Shown here: positions 47,206 through 56,758 of the stretch, piece after piece | Layout: every line of letters begins with the position of its first letter | Position numbering within the stretch: the first letter of the stretch is position 1 | Origin: Salinicola endophyticus | GTDB taxonomy: Bacteria > Pseudomonadota > Gammaproteobacteria > Pseudomonadales > Halomonadaceae | Assembly (NCBI RefSeq): GCF_003206575.1 | Contig: NZ_PZJO01000002.1 | Location: 28,308-92,307, forward strand | Length of the DNA: 64,000 nucleotides | Direction of reading: 5' to 3' | Notes under the pieces: generated by a model | What the model saw: the letters and a program-made list of their open reading frames with translations, nothing else | The model's database searches: none | What the model was told of the DNA's origin: nothing | Made by a program: the position numbers and the translations under genes

Positions 47206-48237
47206 ATGATCGAACCAGATCGTCTCATCGAAGCCTCGCCGAGACAGGGCGAGCAACAGGCCGATCATGCCATTCGGCCGCGCCGGCTGGGCGACTATAT
47301 CGGCCAGCCGCGGGTGCGCGAGCAGATGGATATCTTCATCTCGGCGGCGCGCAATCGCGGTGACTCCCTCGATCATACTCTGGTCTTCGGCCCGCCCGGG
47401 CTGGGCAAGACCACGCTCGCCAATATCATCGCCGCGGAGATGGAGGTCGATATCAAGTCGACCTCGGGGCCGGTGCTGGAGCGTGCCGGCGATCTCGCCG
47501 CCATGCTGACCAACCTGCAGCCGGGCGACGTGCTCTTCATCGACGAGATCCACCGTCTGTCGGCCGCGGTCGAGGAGGTGCTCTATCCGGCGATGGAGGA
47601 TTTCCAGCTCGACATCATGATCGGCGATGGACCCGCGGCGCGGTCTATCAAGCTCGACCTGCCTCCGTTCACGCTGGTTGGCGCCACCACTCGCGCGGGG
47701 CTGCTGACCTCGCCGCTGCGCGATCGCTTCGGCATCGTCCAGCGCCTGGAGTTCTATGCCATCGACGAGCTGAGCGAAATCGTCGCCCGCTCGGCGCGGC
47801 TGCTCGGGGTGACTGCCGATGCCCAGGGCGCCCGCGAGATTGCGCGGCGCGCCCGCGGCACACCGCGTATCGCCAATCGTCTACTCCGGCGCGTGCGCGA
47901 TTTCGCCGAAGTGAAGGGCGACGGCACGCTGAGTGCGGAGATCGCCGATCAGGCCCTGAACATGCTCAACGTCGACAGTCACGGCCTCGATCACATGGAT
48001 CGCCGGCTGCTGCTGGCGATGATCGAGAAGTTCGACGGCGGGCCGGTGGGGGTAGACAGCCTGGCGGCGGCGATCAGCGAGGAGCGCGACACCATCGAGG
48101 ATGTCATCGAGCCCTATCTGATCCAGCAGGGGCTCATGATGCGCACCGCCCGGGGGCGGGTGGTGACCCGCTCGGCCTATACCCACTTCGGCCTGGCGGT
48201 GCATGATCAGGCGCCCGAGGGAGGCGAGAGCGGGTGA
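47206..48237 (+). CDS. ruvB: Holliday junction branch migration ATPase RuvB
   Basis: 343 residues. Walker [14 protein letters not shown], Walker [11 protein letters not shown], sensor 1 [18 protein letters not shown], and a C-terminal winged helix. It drives branch migration with RuvA. Its last codons overlap the GTG start of ybgC. Confidence 0.98.
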   Translation: MIEPDRLIEASPRQGEQQADHAIRPRRLGDYIGQPRVREQMDIFISAARNRGDSLDHTLVFGPPGLGKTTLANIIAAEMEVDIKSTSGPVLERAGDLAAMLTNLQPGDVLFIDEIHRLSAAVEEVLYPAMEDFQLDIMIGDGPAARSIKLDLPPFTLVGATTRAGLLTSPLRDRFGIVQRLEFYAIDELSEIVARSARLLGVTADAQGAREIARRARGTPRIANRLLRRVRDFAEVKGDGTLSAEIADQALNMLNVDSHGLDHMDRRLLLAMIEKFDGGPVGVDSLAAAISEERDTIEDVIEPYLIQQGLMMRTARGRVVTRSAYTHFGLAVHDQAPEGGESG

Positions 48238-48644
48238 GTGAATTTCATCTGCCGCTCAAGGTATACATCGAAGATACCGACGCCGGCGGCATCGTATACT
48301 ACGTTAACTACCTGAAATTCATGGAGCGTGCCCGCAGCGAGTGGCTGAATGCTCAGGGCTTTGCCCAGCGTGAGCTGCTCGAACAGGGCGTACAACTGGT
48401 GGTCCATAGCCTCAGTTGCCGCTATGCACGTCCGGCGCGGCTCGACGATCGGCTGGAAGTGAGCGCCGCCGTCGAGAAGCTTGCCGCCTGCTCGGTGCGA
48501 TTCACCCAGGCGGTACGGCATCGCGGGGAAACATTATGCGAAGCGGTGGTCGATATAGCATGCGTCGACGCGCAGCACCTGAAACCCAGGCGGTGGCCCG
48601 CAGCGCTTCGCGCGGTGCTGACGCCAGACATTCAAAGCCAGTGA
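48234..48644 (+). CDS. ybgC: Tol-Pal system-associated acyl-CoA thioesterase YbgC
   Basis: 136 residues from a GTG overlapping the ruvB stop. Hot-dog fold with the active site [25 protein letters not shown] (in part: [16 protein letters not shown]). First gene of the tol-pal group; in E. coli it is in the same operon. Hydrolyses acyl-CoA thioesters at the membrane. Confidence 0.94.
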   Translation: MSEFHLPLKVYIEDTDAGGIVYYVNYLKFMERARSEWLNAQGFAQRELLEQGVQLVVHSLSCRYARPARLDDRLEVSAAVEKLAACSVRFTQAVRHRGETLCEAVVDIACVDAQHLKPRRWPAALRAVLTPDIQSQ

Positions 48645-48657
48645 TTCGAGGATTCAC

Positions 48658-49347
48658 GTGAACGACTCCATGTCCATCCCCCATCTGATCATGAACGCCA
48701 GCCTGGTCGTCCAGGTGGTCATGCTGCTGCTGCTGGCCGCTTCCGTCGCCTCCTGGGTGGTGATCTTCCAGCGCAGCTTTGCATTGGCGCGGGCCAAGAA
48801 GGCGCAGCGCGAGTTCGACGAGCGCTTCTGGTCCGGCATCGATCTCAACGAGCTCTACCAGGATGTGCCGGAGAACCACGACGCCCAGGGTGCCGAACAT
48901 GTCTTCCGCGCCGGCTTTCGCGAGTTCAACCGGCTGATGCCCAAGACCCGCAGCAGCGAGGCGGTGCTCGATGGCGTGCAGCGCTCGCAGCGTGTGGCAC
49001 TGTCGCGGGAAGAGGATCGTCTCAACGCCAATCTGACGCTGCTGGCCACGGTGGCCTCGGCGAGCCCCTACATCGGCCTGTTCGGCACCGTTTGGGGCAT
49101 CATGGGATCGTTCCAGAGTCTCTCCATGGCCCAGCAGGCCACGCTCTCCACGGTTGCGCCGTGGATCGCCGAGGCGCTGGTGGCAACCGCCATGGGTCTG
49201 TTCGCGGCCATCCCCGCGGTGATCTTCTACAACCGTCTCTCTTCCATCGCCAGCCGTCTGCTCGGCGAGTACGAAGATTTCGCCGAAGAGTTCCACTCGA
49301 TCCTGCATCGCAATCTGCAGGGTCGCGGCAACAGTCAGTCGGCCTGA
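48658..49347 (+). CDS. tolQ: Tol-Pal system protein TolQ
   Basis: 229 residues from GTG 48658; ATG at 48670 is possible. Three membrane segments with the conserved TVASASPYIGLFGTVWGIM and PWIAEALVATAMGLFAAIPA. Forms the proton channel of the Tol machine with TolR, which pulls the outer membrane inward during division. Confidence 0.96.
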   Translation: MNDSMSIPHLIMNASLVVQVVMLLLLAASVASWVVIFQRSFALARAKKAQREFDERFWSGIDLNELYQDVPENHDAQGAEHVFRAGFREFNRLMPKTRSSEAVLDGVQRSQRVALSREEDRLNANLTLLATVASASPYIGLFGTVWGIMGSFQSLSMAQQATLSTVAPWIAEALVATAMGLFAAIPAVIFYNRLSSIASRLLGEYEDFAEEFHSILHRNLQGRGNSQSA

Positions 49348-49361
49348 GCCGGAGGTGAGTC

Positions 49362-49805
49362 ATGGGTGGACCCTATAGCCGACATCAGCGGCGCAAGCCG
49401 ATGGGCGAAATCAACGTCGTGCCCTTTATCGACGTCATGCTGGTGCTGTTGGTGATCTTCATGATCACCGCACCCATGCTGACCCAGGGCGTCAAGGTCG
49501 ATCTGCCGCAGGTCACCTCGGAGCCCATCGATACTCAGGAGCAAGAGCCGATCATCGTCTCCGTCGACAGCAAAGGTGAGTACTACATCTCACTGGGTGA
49601 CAAGGACAAACCGGTGACCCTGCAGACCGTGGGTGATCAGGTCGTGGCGATTCTCGAGCGCAAGCCCAACACGCCGGTCATGGTGCGGGGCGACAAGAAC
49701 GCTTCCTACGGTCAGGTGGTGACGTTGATGAGCACGTTGCAGATGGCCGGCGTGGCGAACGTCGGATTGATTTCCGAACCGCCCTCGGGTGACAACAAGG
49801 GGTAA
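49362..49805 (+). CDS. tolR: Tol-Pal system protein TolR
   Basis: 147 residues, GGAGGTGAGTC before the ATG. One membrane helix with the proton-carrying Asp in [20 protein letters not shown] ([17 protein letters not shown]), then the periplasmic domain ending in [19 protein letters not shown]. Partner of TolQ. Confidence 0.96.
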   Translation: MGGPYSRHQRRKPMGEINVVPFIDVMLVLLVIFMITAPMLTQGVKVDLPQVTSEPIDTQEQEPIIVSVDSKGEYYISLGDKDKPVTLQTVGDQVVAILERKPNTPVMVRGDKNASYGQVVTLMSTLQMAGVANVGLISEPPSGDNKG

Positions 49806-49814
49806 GGAGTCAGC

Positions 49815-50843
49815 ATGGCGAAGCGAACGCGCCGTGTCGGCTACGGCTTGCCCGTTGTCCTGGCGATCGGGGTGCACATTGTGGCCCTGCTGTTGACGAT
49901 GCTGCGCCTGCCGGAGAGCGAGCCGATCCCGAGCTCCTCGTCGGTGGTGCAGGCGACGCTGGTCAGCGATGTGACCGCGACCGACAAGGCTCAATACGCC
50001 AAGGAGGCCAAAGCGCGTACTGCCAAGCGTCAGGCCGAGGAGGCCGCGCAGCAGGCCGCCGAGCAGCAGGCGCAGGAAGCTGCCCGCGAACAGGCCGAAC
50101 AGCAGGCCGCCCAGGCACAAGCCGAACAGCAGGCAGCGGCCGACGCCGCCCGGGCCGAGGCCCAGCGGCGTCAGCAGGCGGCCGAACAGGCAGCCGCGGA
50201 GCGTGCCGAAGCGGCACGTCAGCAGAAGGCCGCAGAAGCCGAGCAGCAGCGGCAGGTGCAGGTCCAGAAGCAGAAGGCCGAGGCAGCCAAGAAACAGGCC
50301 GAAGCGGAAAAACAGCGTCAGGCCGAAGAGGCCAAGAAGCAAGCCGAGGCGGAGAAGAAACGCGAGGCGGAAGAGGCCAGGAAGAAGGCTGAAGCAGAGA
50401 AGAAGCGCAAGGCGGAAGAAGCCAAGAAGAAGGCGGCTGCGGAGGCCAAGAAAAAGGCCGAAGCGGCAGCCAAGGCGGCGAGCCAGAATGCGCTCAACGA
50501 TTCGATTGCCAACGAGCAGGAGCGCATCGCCAACGCTCAGCAGTCGAACCAGGCTTCCAACAGCTTCATCAACCTGGTCAAGAGTGCGGTCGAGGCGCAG
50601 TGGCACTTGCCGCCCAATGCCGATGGCGCGCTGGTGACACAGGTGCGGGTGCGGCTGGGGCCGTCGGGGGAGCTGCTCGCGGCGACCGTGACGCGCAGCA
50701 GCGGCAACCCCAGTTTCGACCGCTCGGCGACGCAGGCGGTAGAGGCGGCGGCACCGTTCCGTGAGCTGCAGCAGCTGGATGCCGGACTGCAGCGACGGTT
50801 CCGCGATTTCAATCTCAAGTTCACACCCGGGGATATACAGTGA
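49815..50843 (+). CDS. tolA: Tol-Pal system protein TolA
   Basis: 342 residues: one N-terminal membrane helix ([19 protein letters not shown]), a long Ala/Glu/Lys/Gln-rich helical rod (about residues 55-225, many KKQAEAEK-type repeats), and a C-terminal domain ([28 protein letters not shown]) that contacts TolB/Pal. It spans the periplasm. Its stop overlaps the start of tolB. Confidence 0.95.
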   Translation: MAKRTRRVGYGLPVVLAIGVHIVALLLTMLRLPESEPIPSSSSVVQATLVSDVTATDKAQYAKEAKARTAKRQAEEAAQQAAEQQAQEAAREQAEQQAAQAQAEQQAAADAARAEAQRRQQAAEQAAAERAEAARQQKAAEAEQQRQVQVQKQKAEAAKKQAEAEKQRQAEEAKKQAEAEKKREAEEARKKAEAEKKRKAEEAKKKAAAEAKKKAEAAAKAASQNALNDSIANEQERIANAQQSNQASNSFINLVKSAVEAQWHLPPNADGALVTQVRVRLGPSGELLAATVTRSSGNPSFDRSATQAVEAAAPFRELQQLDAGLQRRFRDFNLKFTPGDIQ

Positions 50844-52165
50844 TGAAACAACGGATGTCTCAAAGCTTGCGACGACTGGCGGCTGCCTGGCTGGCCTCGC
50901 TCGTCGCGCTGTGTCTGACGGCGAACGCCCAGGCTCAGAATCTCACCATCGAGATCAACCGCGGCAGCGACCAGGCGATTCCGATTGCCGTCGTGCCGTT
51001 CGAGTCCCAGGCGCCGGGCGGGCTGCCCCAGGATGTGGCACAGATCGTCAGCGACGACCTCGAGCACAGCGGCCAGTTCGATCCGCTCAGCCGCAGTGCG
51101 CTGATCTCGCTGCCGAGCAGCAGCAAGGACGTGTTCTACGATGACTGGAAGCGCGTCAACGCGCGTTATCTGGTGGTCGGCAAGATCGAGCCCCAGGGTA
51201 GCGACTATCGCATCCAGTACGAACTGATGGACGTTGCCGGTGGCAAGCGCATGCTCGGCGAAACGCTGACTTCCAGCGCCAGCGATCTACGTGCCAGCGC
51301 CCACTACATCAGCGACCAGATCTTCGAAGCGATCACCGGTATTCGCGGTGCCTTCTCGACCCGTATCGCCTATGTCGCTGCCTCGGGCAGCGGTGACAAC
51401 GCGCGCTATGCGCTCTACGTCGCCGACGCCGATGGCCACAACGCCCAGCAGATTCTGTCTTCCGACGATCCGCTCCTGTCGCCGGCCTGGTCGCCGGATG
51501 GCACCAAACTGGCCTACGTCTCCTTCGAGTCCGGCAACTCCGCCATCTATGTGCAGAACGTGGCCACCGGCGAGCGCCTGCGCCTGACCTCTTTCCCCGG
51601 TATCAACGGTGCCCCGGCGTGGTCGCCGGACGGACGTAAGATGGCGATGTCACTGTCCAAGGATGGCCAGCCGGAGATCTACGTGATGGATCTGGCCTCG
51701 CGCCAGCTCACTCGGCTGACCAACAACCGCGCCATCGAGACCGAGCCCGACTGGTCGCCGGACGGGCGCTCGCTGATCTTTACCTCCGACCGTAGCGGGG
51801 CGCCCCAGCTCTATCGCATGCCAGCCAGTGGCGGTCAGGCAGAGCGGGTCACCTTTACGGGCAGCTACAACTCTGACGGGCGTTTTTCGCCGGACGGTAA
51901 AACGCTGTTCATGATCACCCGTGACGATACCGGTTTTCATGTCGCAAAACAGGATCTGGACACCAGCCGTGTAACAGTCTTGACTGATACACGATGGGAT
52001 GAATCACCCAGTGTCGCGCCGAACGGCGCCATGGTAATCTTCGCTACCCAGCAAGGGTCGCAAGGGGTGCTGGGGGCAGTCTCTTCAGATGGACGCGCGT
52101 CCTTCCGACTGCCCTCGCAACAAGGTGACGTGCGGGAACCCGCATGGTCGCCATATTTGAACTAA
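50843..52165 (+). CDS. tolB: Tol-Pal system protein TolB
   Basis: 440 residues from ATG 50843 (an in-frame GTG is at 50840). A signal peptide ending near LTANAQAQ, an N-terminal alpha/beta domain, and a beta-propeller with repeated SPDG motifs ([45 protein letters not shown]). Periplasmic partner of Pal. Confidence 0.97.
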   Translation: MKQRMSQSLRRLAAAWLASLVALCLTANAQAQNLTIEINRGSDQAIPIAVVPFESQAPGGLPQDVAQIVSDDLEHSGQFDPLSRSALISLPSSSKDVFYDDWKRVNARYLVVGKIEPQGSDYRIQYELMDVAGGKRMLGETLTSSASDLRASAHYISDQIFEAITGIRGAFSTRIAYVAASGSGDNARYALYVADADGHNAQQILSSDDPLLSPAWSPDGTKLAYVSFESGNSAIYVQNVATGERLRLTSFPGINGAPAWSPDGRKMAMSLSKDGQPEIYVMDLASRQLTRLTNNRAIETEPDWSPDGRSLIFTSDRSGAPQLYRMPASGGQAERVTFTGSYNSDGRFSPDGKTLFMITRDDTGFHVAKQDLDTSRVTVLTDTRWDESPSVAPNGAMVIFATQQGSQGVLGAVSSDGRASFRLPSQQGDVREPAWSPYLN

Positions 52166-52213
52166 ACGACGAAAGTCGACAGTGTCATTCGACATCTGAG
52201 CAAGGAGATGACA

Positions 52214-52729
52214 ATGCAATTCAAGACTTACGCCAAGACGCTAACGGTCGCGCTGTCACTGGCAGTGGTCGCGGGCTGTTCTAGCAGCGGCGGCACCCAG
52301 GAAGGGAACATGGATGGCACCTCCGGTAACATGTCCGGTCAGGGCATGACTTCCGGCCAGGGCGCAAACGGTTCGCAGATGAACGCCAACCAGCAGCGTC
52401 CCAGCGTCGACACGATCTACTTCGCGTTCGACAGCGACGAAATCCGCCCGGAATTCGAGTCCGTCCTGCGCGGTCACGCTCAGTACCTGATGGCCAACCC
52501 GAGCGTCAACGTGACGCTGCAAGGCTACGCCGACGAGCGCGGCACGCGTGAATACAACCTGGGCCTCGGCGAGCGTCGTGCGCAGTCGGTCGAGCAGTAC
52601 CTGACCGTCCAGGGCGTGTCCCCGTCGCAGATCTCCATTGTCAGCTACGGTGAAGAGCGTCCTGCCGTTCAGGGCCACACCGAAGAAGCCTACGCGAAGA
52701 ATCGTCGCGTCGTGTTCGACTACAAGTAA
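52214..52729 (+). CDS. pal: Peptidoglycan-associated lipoprotein Pal
   Basis: 171 residues from ATG 52214, chosen because AAGGAG is 6 bp upstream; ATG 52208 touches that site. Lipobox VVAGC, a Gly/Ser/Met-rich linker, and an OmpA-like domain (YFAFDSDEI, GYADERGTREYNLGLGERRA) that binds peptidoglycan. Confidence 0.97.
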   Translation: MQFKTYAKTLTVALSLAVVAGCSSSGGTQEGNMDGTSGNMSGQGMTSGQGANGSQMNANQQRPSVDTIYFAFDSDEIRPEFESVLRGHAQYLMANPSVNVTLQGYADERGTREYNLGLGERRAQSVEQYLTVQGVSPSQISIVSYGEERPAVQGHTEEAYAKNRRVVFDYK

Positions 52730-52747
52730 TAGTCGACGGAGATCAGC

Positions 52748-53611
52748 ATGAAACACGGTCTGAAAAGACTGTGCGGCGCGGGAGCCCTGGTGCTCCCGCT
52801 GTCCGTATGGGCTCAGCAGCCGGTCGTGGATGACCTCACGGGTCAGTCGTCGGGCGGTTTCTACAGTCAGACGCAGGCCCGCGAAAGCGGCGGCGGCACC
52901 CTGACGATCCTCAACGAATTGCAGGACAACCGCCAGCAGATACAGCAGCTGCGCGGCCAGGTCGAGGAGCTGCGCTATCAGCTGGAGCAGCTGAAGCAGC
53001 AGACTCAGAAGCAGTATCTCGATCTCGATGACCGTCTCTCGGGTAGCGGGAGCGGCAGTAGCGGTGACATGTCGAGTGGCAGCGTCGATAGCGGCGCGGC
53101 GAGCCAGGTTGCCGGAAACAGTGGGGCCGGAAATAGCGGTGCCGCGGGCAGCGGTGCTGGAGACAGCAGCGCCGGTGCAGCCAGTGCGACGACCGCTGAC
53201 AGCGGTGGCAGCGCGCCGGCAGCGGGTGGTAGCGGCGATGGCCGCGACGCCTACCAGGCTGCATTCCAGCAGGTACAGGCGCGGCAGTTCGACGCCGCCG
53301 TCAGTTCGTTCAAACGCTTCATCGCCGATTACCCGCAGTCGAGCCTGATCCCCAATGCCCACTACTGGCTCGGCGAACTCTACTCGGCGCAGTCGCAGCT
53401 CGACGCCGCCGCCAAGGCCTTCAATACCGTCATCGACGATTACCCGCAGAGCAGCAAGGTGCCCGATGCGCTCTACAAGCTGGGTCTGTTGAAGGCACGC
53501 CAGGGCGATACCTCGGGCAGCCGCGAACTGCTCAAGCGCGTGCAGAGCGACTACCCTGACAGTAGCGCGGCGCAGATGGCGAAGGACTTCCTCAATCAGT
53601 TGGGCAACTGA
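52748..53611 (+). CDS. cpoB: Cell division coordinator CpoB (YbgF)
   Basis: 287 residues: signal peptide (to VWAQQ), trimeric coiled coil (LNELQDNRQQIQQLRGQVEE), a Gly/Ser/Ala low-complexity linker of about 75 residues, longer than in E. coli, and C-terminal TPR repeats (YQAAFQQVQARQFDAAVSSF, DYPQSSLIPNAHYWLGELY). Links PBP1B activity with the Tol machine. Last gene of the tol-pal group. Confidence 0.94.
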   Translation: MKHGLKRLCGAGALVLPLSVWAQQPVVDDLTGQSSGGFYSQTQARESGGGTLTILNELQDNRQQIQQLRGQVEELRYQLEQLKQQTQKQYLDLDDRLSGSGSGSSGDMSSGSVDSGAASQVAGNSGAGNSGAAGSGAGDSSAGAASATTADSGGSAPAAGGSGDGRDAYQAAFQQVQARQFDAAVSSFKRFIADYPQSSLIPNAHYWLGELYSAQSQLDAAAKAFNTVIDDYPQSSKVPDALYKLGLLKARQGDTSGSRELLKRVQSDYPDSSAAQMAKDFLNQLGN

Positions 53612-53639
53612 GACTGAAGCTGAGCGAGGGATAGAGACA

Positions 53640-53698
53640 GGACGCGAGACCGCGTCCCGTCCAGCCGGATGAGGGCCGACCACCAAAGGCGGTCGGCC
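53640..53698 (+). terminator. Two hairpins after cpoB, probable transcription end
   Basis: GGACGCG/CGCGTCC (53640-53657) and GGCCGACC/GGTCGGCC (53674-53698) are perfect stems. Neither has a T-run, so they may end transcription with Rho or only protect the mRNA. Confidence 0.4.
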
Positions 53699-53779
53699 TC
53701 AGCGCGTTGTGGCTGACGCCCACGCTGCTGGCGTGGAGAAGACGATGCTCTAGTACCACCCGCACAGGAGGAGGTGAGC

Positions 53780-54538
53780 ATGCCTTGCCAAAGCGACTAT
53801 CAGCCGCCCGTGGACCTGCTCGCGGGGAAGGTGATTCTGGTGACCGGGGCGAGCGCCGGCATCGGTCGCGCAGCGGCCATGGCCTACGCCCGGCACGGTG
53901 CCACCGTGGTGCTGCTGGGGCGTAGCCTGAGCCGGCTGGAGACGGTCTATGACGCGATCGAGGCGGCCAAGGCGCCGCAGCCGGCGATCTTCCCGCTCAA
54001 TCTCGAAAGTGCCACGGCGCAGGATTTCGGCGTCGTCGCGGCCAAGCTCGAGCAGGCCTTCGGGCGTCTCGACGGCCTATTGCACAACGCCAGCATGCTG
54101 GGGGAGCGCAAGTCGGTCGCGGCCTCCGATCTCGAGGTGTGGGCGCGGGTGATGCAGGTCAACTTCACCGCCAGTCTCGGTTTGACCCAGGCCTTGTTGC
54201 CGCTGCTCGAAGCGTCCACCAACGCCTCGGTGGTGTTCACCTCGTCCAGCGTGGGGCGGCGCGGGCGCGCCGAGTGGGGTGCCTACTCGACCTCCAAGTT
54301 CGCCACCGAGGGCCTGATGCAGATTCTCGCCGACGAGTATCGCGACTCGACGCTGCGCTTCAATTCGATCAACCCCGGTGGCACGCGCACCGCCATGCGG
54401 CGCGCGGCCTACCCCCAGGAAGATCCGCAGCGGGTTCCCACACCGGAGTCGATCATGCCCACCTATCTCTGGCTGATGGGCCGCGACAGCCGCGGCACCA
54501 CCGGCGAAGCCTTCGACGCCCAACCGCCGCGGCAGTGA
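53780..54538 (+). CDS. yciK: SDR family oxidoreductase, YciK type
   Basis: 252 residues from ATG 53780 with GGAGG 5 bp upstream. NAD(P) motif VTGASAGIGRAAAMAYARHG, YSTSKFATEGLMQILADEY active site, and the YciK-specific ends INPGGTRTAMRRAAYPQEDP and EAFDAQPPRQ. Physiological substrate unknown. Confidence 0.9.
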   Translation: MPCQSDYQPPVDLLAGKVILVTGASAGIGRAAAMAYARHGATVVLLGRSLSRLETVYDAIEAAKAPQPAIFPLNLESATAQDFGVVAAKLEQAFGRLDGLLHNASMLGERKSVAASDLEVWARVMQVNFTASLGLTQALLPLLEASTNASVVFTSSSVGRRGRAEWGAYSTSKFATEGLMQILADEYRDSTLRFNSINPGGTRTAMRRAAYPQEDPQRVPTPESIMPTYLWLMGRDSRGTTGEAFDAQPPRQ

Positions 54539-54563
54539 GCCGCGGCGGTGGCCAGGCGTGATC

Positions 54564-55577
54564 TCATGCCGGCCACAGTCGCACCAGCACCTTGCCCGAC
54601 ACCTGGGCATCCTTGGCCACATCGAACGCCTCGACCGCGTCGTCGGCGGCGATCTCGTGGGTGATCACCTGATCGAAACGCGCATCCCGATCGAGGAGTT
54701 CGATCGCTTCGTCGACCTCGTCGTTGAAGCGGAAACAGCCACGCAGCTGAATCTCCTTGGAGATCAGTGTCGCCAGTTCCAGTGGCTGGGCGCCGGCACC
54801 CATCATGCCGATCTGGGCGATCACGCCGGCACGCCGCACGGCGCGGATCGCGACGTCGATCGAGGCGGGTACGCCTGAGCACTCCAGCGCCACATCGAAC
54901 GCCTCGGCCGCCGGTTCCGCCTCGCCGATGCGCACGGTGGCGTGCACGCCAAGTGCCCGGGCGCGCGCCAGCGGCCCCTCGAACACGTCGGTGGCGGTCA
55001 CCTCGCTCGCGCCCTTGGCCAGCGCCGCGGCGGCCACCAGCAGACCGATCGGCCCCGAGCCGCAGACCAGTACACGCTTGCCCTCGACGCCGCCGGCGAT
55101 ACGGATGCCGTGCAGCGCCACGGCCAGCGGCTCGGTCAGTGCCGCGCGCTTGAGCGGCAGCGTCGACGGCAGGGTGCGGATCATGCTGCGCTTGACCACC
55201 AGATACTCGCTCATGCCGCCCTGGGTGTGCGGCGTGGTCGAGGCTGACCCCAGATAGCCGCCGCGTGGCCACAGATGCGGATGTTGCTCCAGCCCCGGCT
55301 GGCACTCGCCGAAGGTTGCCGGGTGAAAGGTCACCGGGGTTCCCGGGGCCAGCTCCCCGGCGGGATCCAGATCCACCGTGCCGGAGAGTTCATGTCCCGG
55401 AATCAGCGGCTCACGCACCACGAAGGCGCCGTTGGCACCCTCGTGGTAGTAGTGCAGGTCAGAGCCGCAGATGCCGCCCCAGGCGATGCGCACGCGCACC
55501 TCATCGGCGGCCGGCTCGGGGGTTTCCCAGGTCTGCGCGCGCAGATCCTGCTTGCCATGTATCACCAGCGCTTTCAT
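54564..55577 (-). CDS. Zinc-dependent L-idonate 5-dehydrogenase-like MDR enzyme (IdnD type)
   Basis: 337 residues. Catalytic zinc ligands: Cys in GGICGSDLHYYHEGANG, GHE in LIPGHELSG, Glu in ALTEPLAVALHG; NAD fold VLVCGSGPIGLL. GGICGSDLHYYHEG and the end pattern LRGCFRFNDE match E. coli IdnD. The structural-zinc lobe (four Cys) is reduced: only one Cys remains in FHPATFGECQPGLEQ. It would oxidise L-idonate to 5-ketogluconate. The idnO-like gene is 117 bp upstream. Confidence 0.85.
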   Translation of the reverse strand: MKALVIHGKQDLRAQTWETPEPAADEVRVRIAWGGICGSDLHYYHEGANGAFVVREPLIPGHELSGTVDLDPAGELAPGTPVTFHPATFGECQPGLEQHPHLWPRGGYLGSASTTPHTQGGMSEYLVVKRSMIRTLPSTLPLKRAALTEPLAVALHGIRIAGGVEGKRVLVCGSGPIGLLVAAAALAKGASEVTATDVFEGPLARARALGVHATVRIGEAEPAAEAFDVALECSGVPASIDVAIRAVRRAGVIAQIGMMGAGAQPLELATLISKEIQLRGCFRFNDEVDEAIELLDRDARFDQVITHEIAADDAVEAFDVAKDAQVSGKVLVRLWPA

Positions 55578-55694
55578 GCCCTTGTTGCTCCTGTGTGACG
55601 CCGCCAGGCATAGGCGCGATCATGCCCGCTATCCGGCGGTGATGAATGAATCAGGCCTTCGACAGCCAGCTCGTCGGTCCCAGGCCGTCGAGGC

Positions 55695-56459
55695 TCAAAC
55701 CACCGAGGTCATGCCGCCGTCGACGAAGATGTTCTGACCCGAGACGAAGGCGGAGGCGTCCGAGCAGAGATAGATCAGCGTACCCACCAGCTCTTCGACA
55801 TTACCCCAGCGCTGGGCCGGGGTGCGCGACTCCACCCAGCTGTTGAAGGCTTCGTCCTGCCACAGGGCCGTGTTCATGTCGGTCTTGAAGTAGCCCGGCG
55901 AGATGCAGTTGACCTGAATGTCGAAGCGCGCCAGATCGGCGGCCATGCCCTTGGTCAGCATCACCACACCGCCCTTGGAAGCGGCATAGGGGGCGATGGT
56001 CTGGCGTGCCAGCTGCGACTGCACCGAACCGATATTGACGATCTTGCCCGATCCGCGCTGGGACATGCGCTCGGCCAGCGCGCGCGAGACGTAGAAGGCG
56101 CTGGAGAGATTGGTGGCGAGCACCGCATCCCAGTCTTCGGGATCGAACTCGGCGAAGGGGGCGCGACGCTGGAGTCCGGCATTGTTGACCAGGATGTCCG
56201 GTGTTCCCAGGCGCGCGGTCAGCGCATCCAGCGCCTCGCGCACCGCCGCGCTGTCGGTGACATCGAAAGTCACGCTGTCGACCTCGGCACCGGTTTCTGC
56301 GCGGATCGCCTCGGCGGCGCGGGCCACCGCTTCGGCTTGGCGTCCGTGCACGATCACGCGTGCCCCCTGACGCGCCAGTCCCTGGGCCAGGGTGAATCCC
56401 AGCCCCCGCGACGAGCCGGTCACCAGGGCCAGGCGGCCACTGATATCGAAAAGCTTCAT
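55695..56459 (-). CDS. Gluconate 5-dehydrogenase-like SDR (IdnO type)
   Basis: 254 residues from ATG 56459 with GGGAG 8 bp upstream. TGSSRGLGFTLAQGLARQGA, the YAASKGGVVMLTKGMA active site and the typical start FDISGRLALVTGSSRGLG. It would reduce 5-ketogluconate to gluconate, the next step after IdnD. It faces the dehydrogenase-IclR-TRAP operon across a 299-bp gap with a long dyad. Confidence 0.85.
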   Translation of the reverse strand: MKLFDISGRLALVTGSSRGLGFTLAQGLARQGARVIVHGRQAEAVARAAEAIRAETGAEVDSVTFDVTDSAAVREALDALTARLGTPDILVNNAGLQRRAPFAEFDPEDWDAVLATNLSSAFYVSRALAERMSQRGSGKIVNIGSVQSQLARQTIAPYAASKGGVVMLTKGMAADLARFDIQVNCISPGYFKTDMNTALWQDEAFNSWVESRTPAQRWGNVEELVGTLIYLCSDASAFVSGQNIFVDGGMTSVV

Positions 56460-56758
56460 GCATTGTCTCCCGATGCGGTGTTTATCGACGTGTACAGACA
56501 TCCTGTGATCCGCCATCAGACCCGGATTGCGCCCGCGGTTTCAAGCGTCGGGGACGGACTGCCGGTGATGAGGTGGTGGCGCCCGACCACGACCAAAGGC
56601 GGGGTTACGTCTACAGCCTAGCATTGTACAGTCCGCTGAACGACGTTCAGCTCATTGGACAATGGTCGCGCTCACGGCATCCGGACAGAGGCCTTGGCGC
56701 CATGCATCGAAGACCGCTGACCGAAGCCTGCGAACCGACAAGACACGAGGATCGAGCC
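56460..56758. promoter_or_regulatory. Divergent control region with a 41-bp two-level dyad (56623-56663)
   Basis: CTGAAC-GAC-GTTCAG at 56636-56650 is a perfect 6-bp dyad. Around it, with the same centre at 56643, ATTGTACA (56623-56630) and TGGACAAT (56656-56663) form an outer dyad with 7 of 8 matches. The site is between the idnO-like gene and the dehydrogenase operon, which encodes an IclR regulator; IclR proteins bind palindromes, often as a pair of dimers. Likely the operator for both transcripts. Confidence 0.6.

Noticed and set aside
49590-50606. Leucine-rich leftward frame opposite tolA
   Set aside because: It is the complement of the Ala/Glu/Lys/Gln-rich TolA rod, which gives Leu/Phe/Gly-rich noise.
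52256-53686. Leftward frame opposite pal and cpoB
   Set aside because: Antisense frame over two clear genes.
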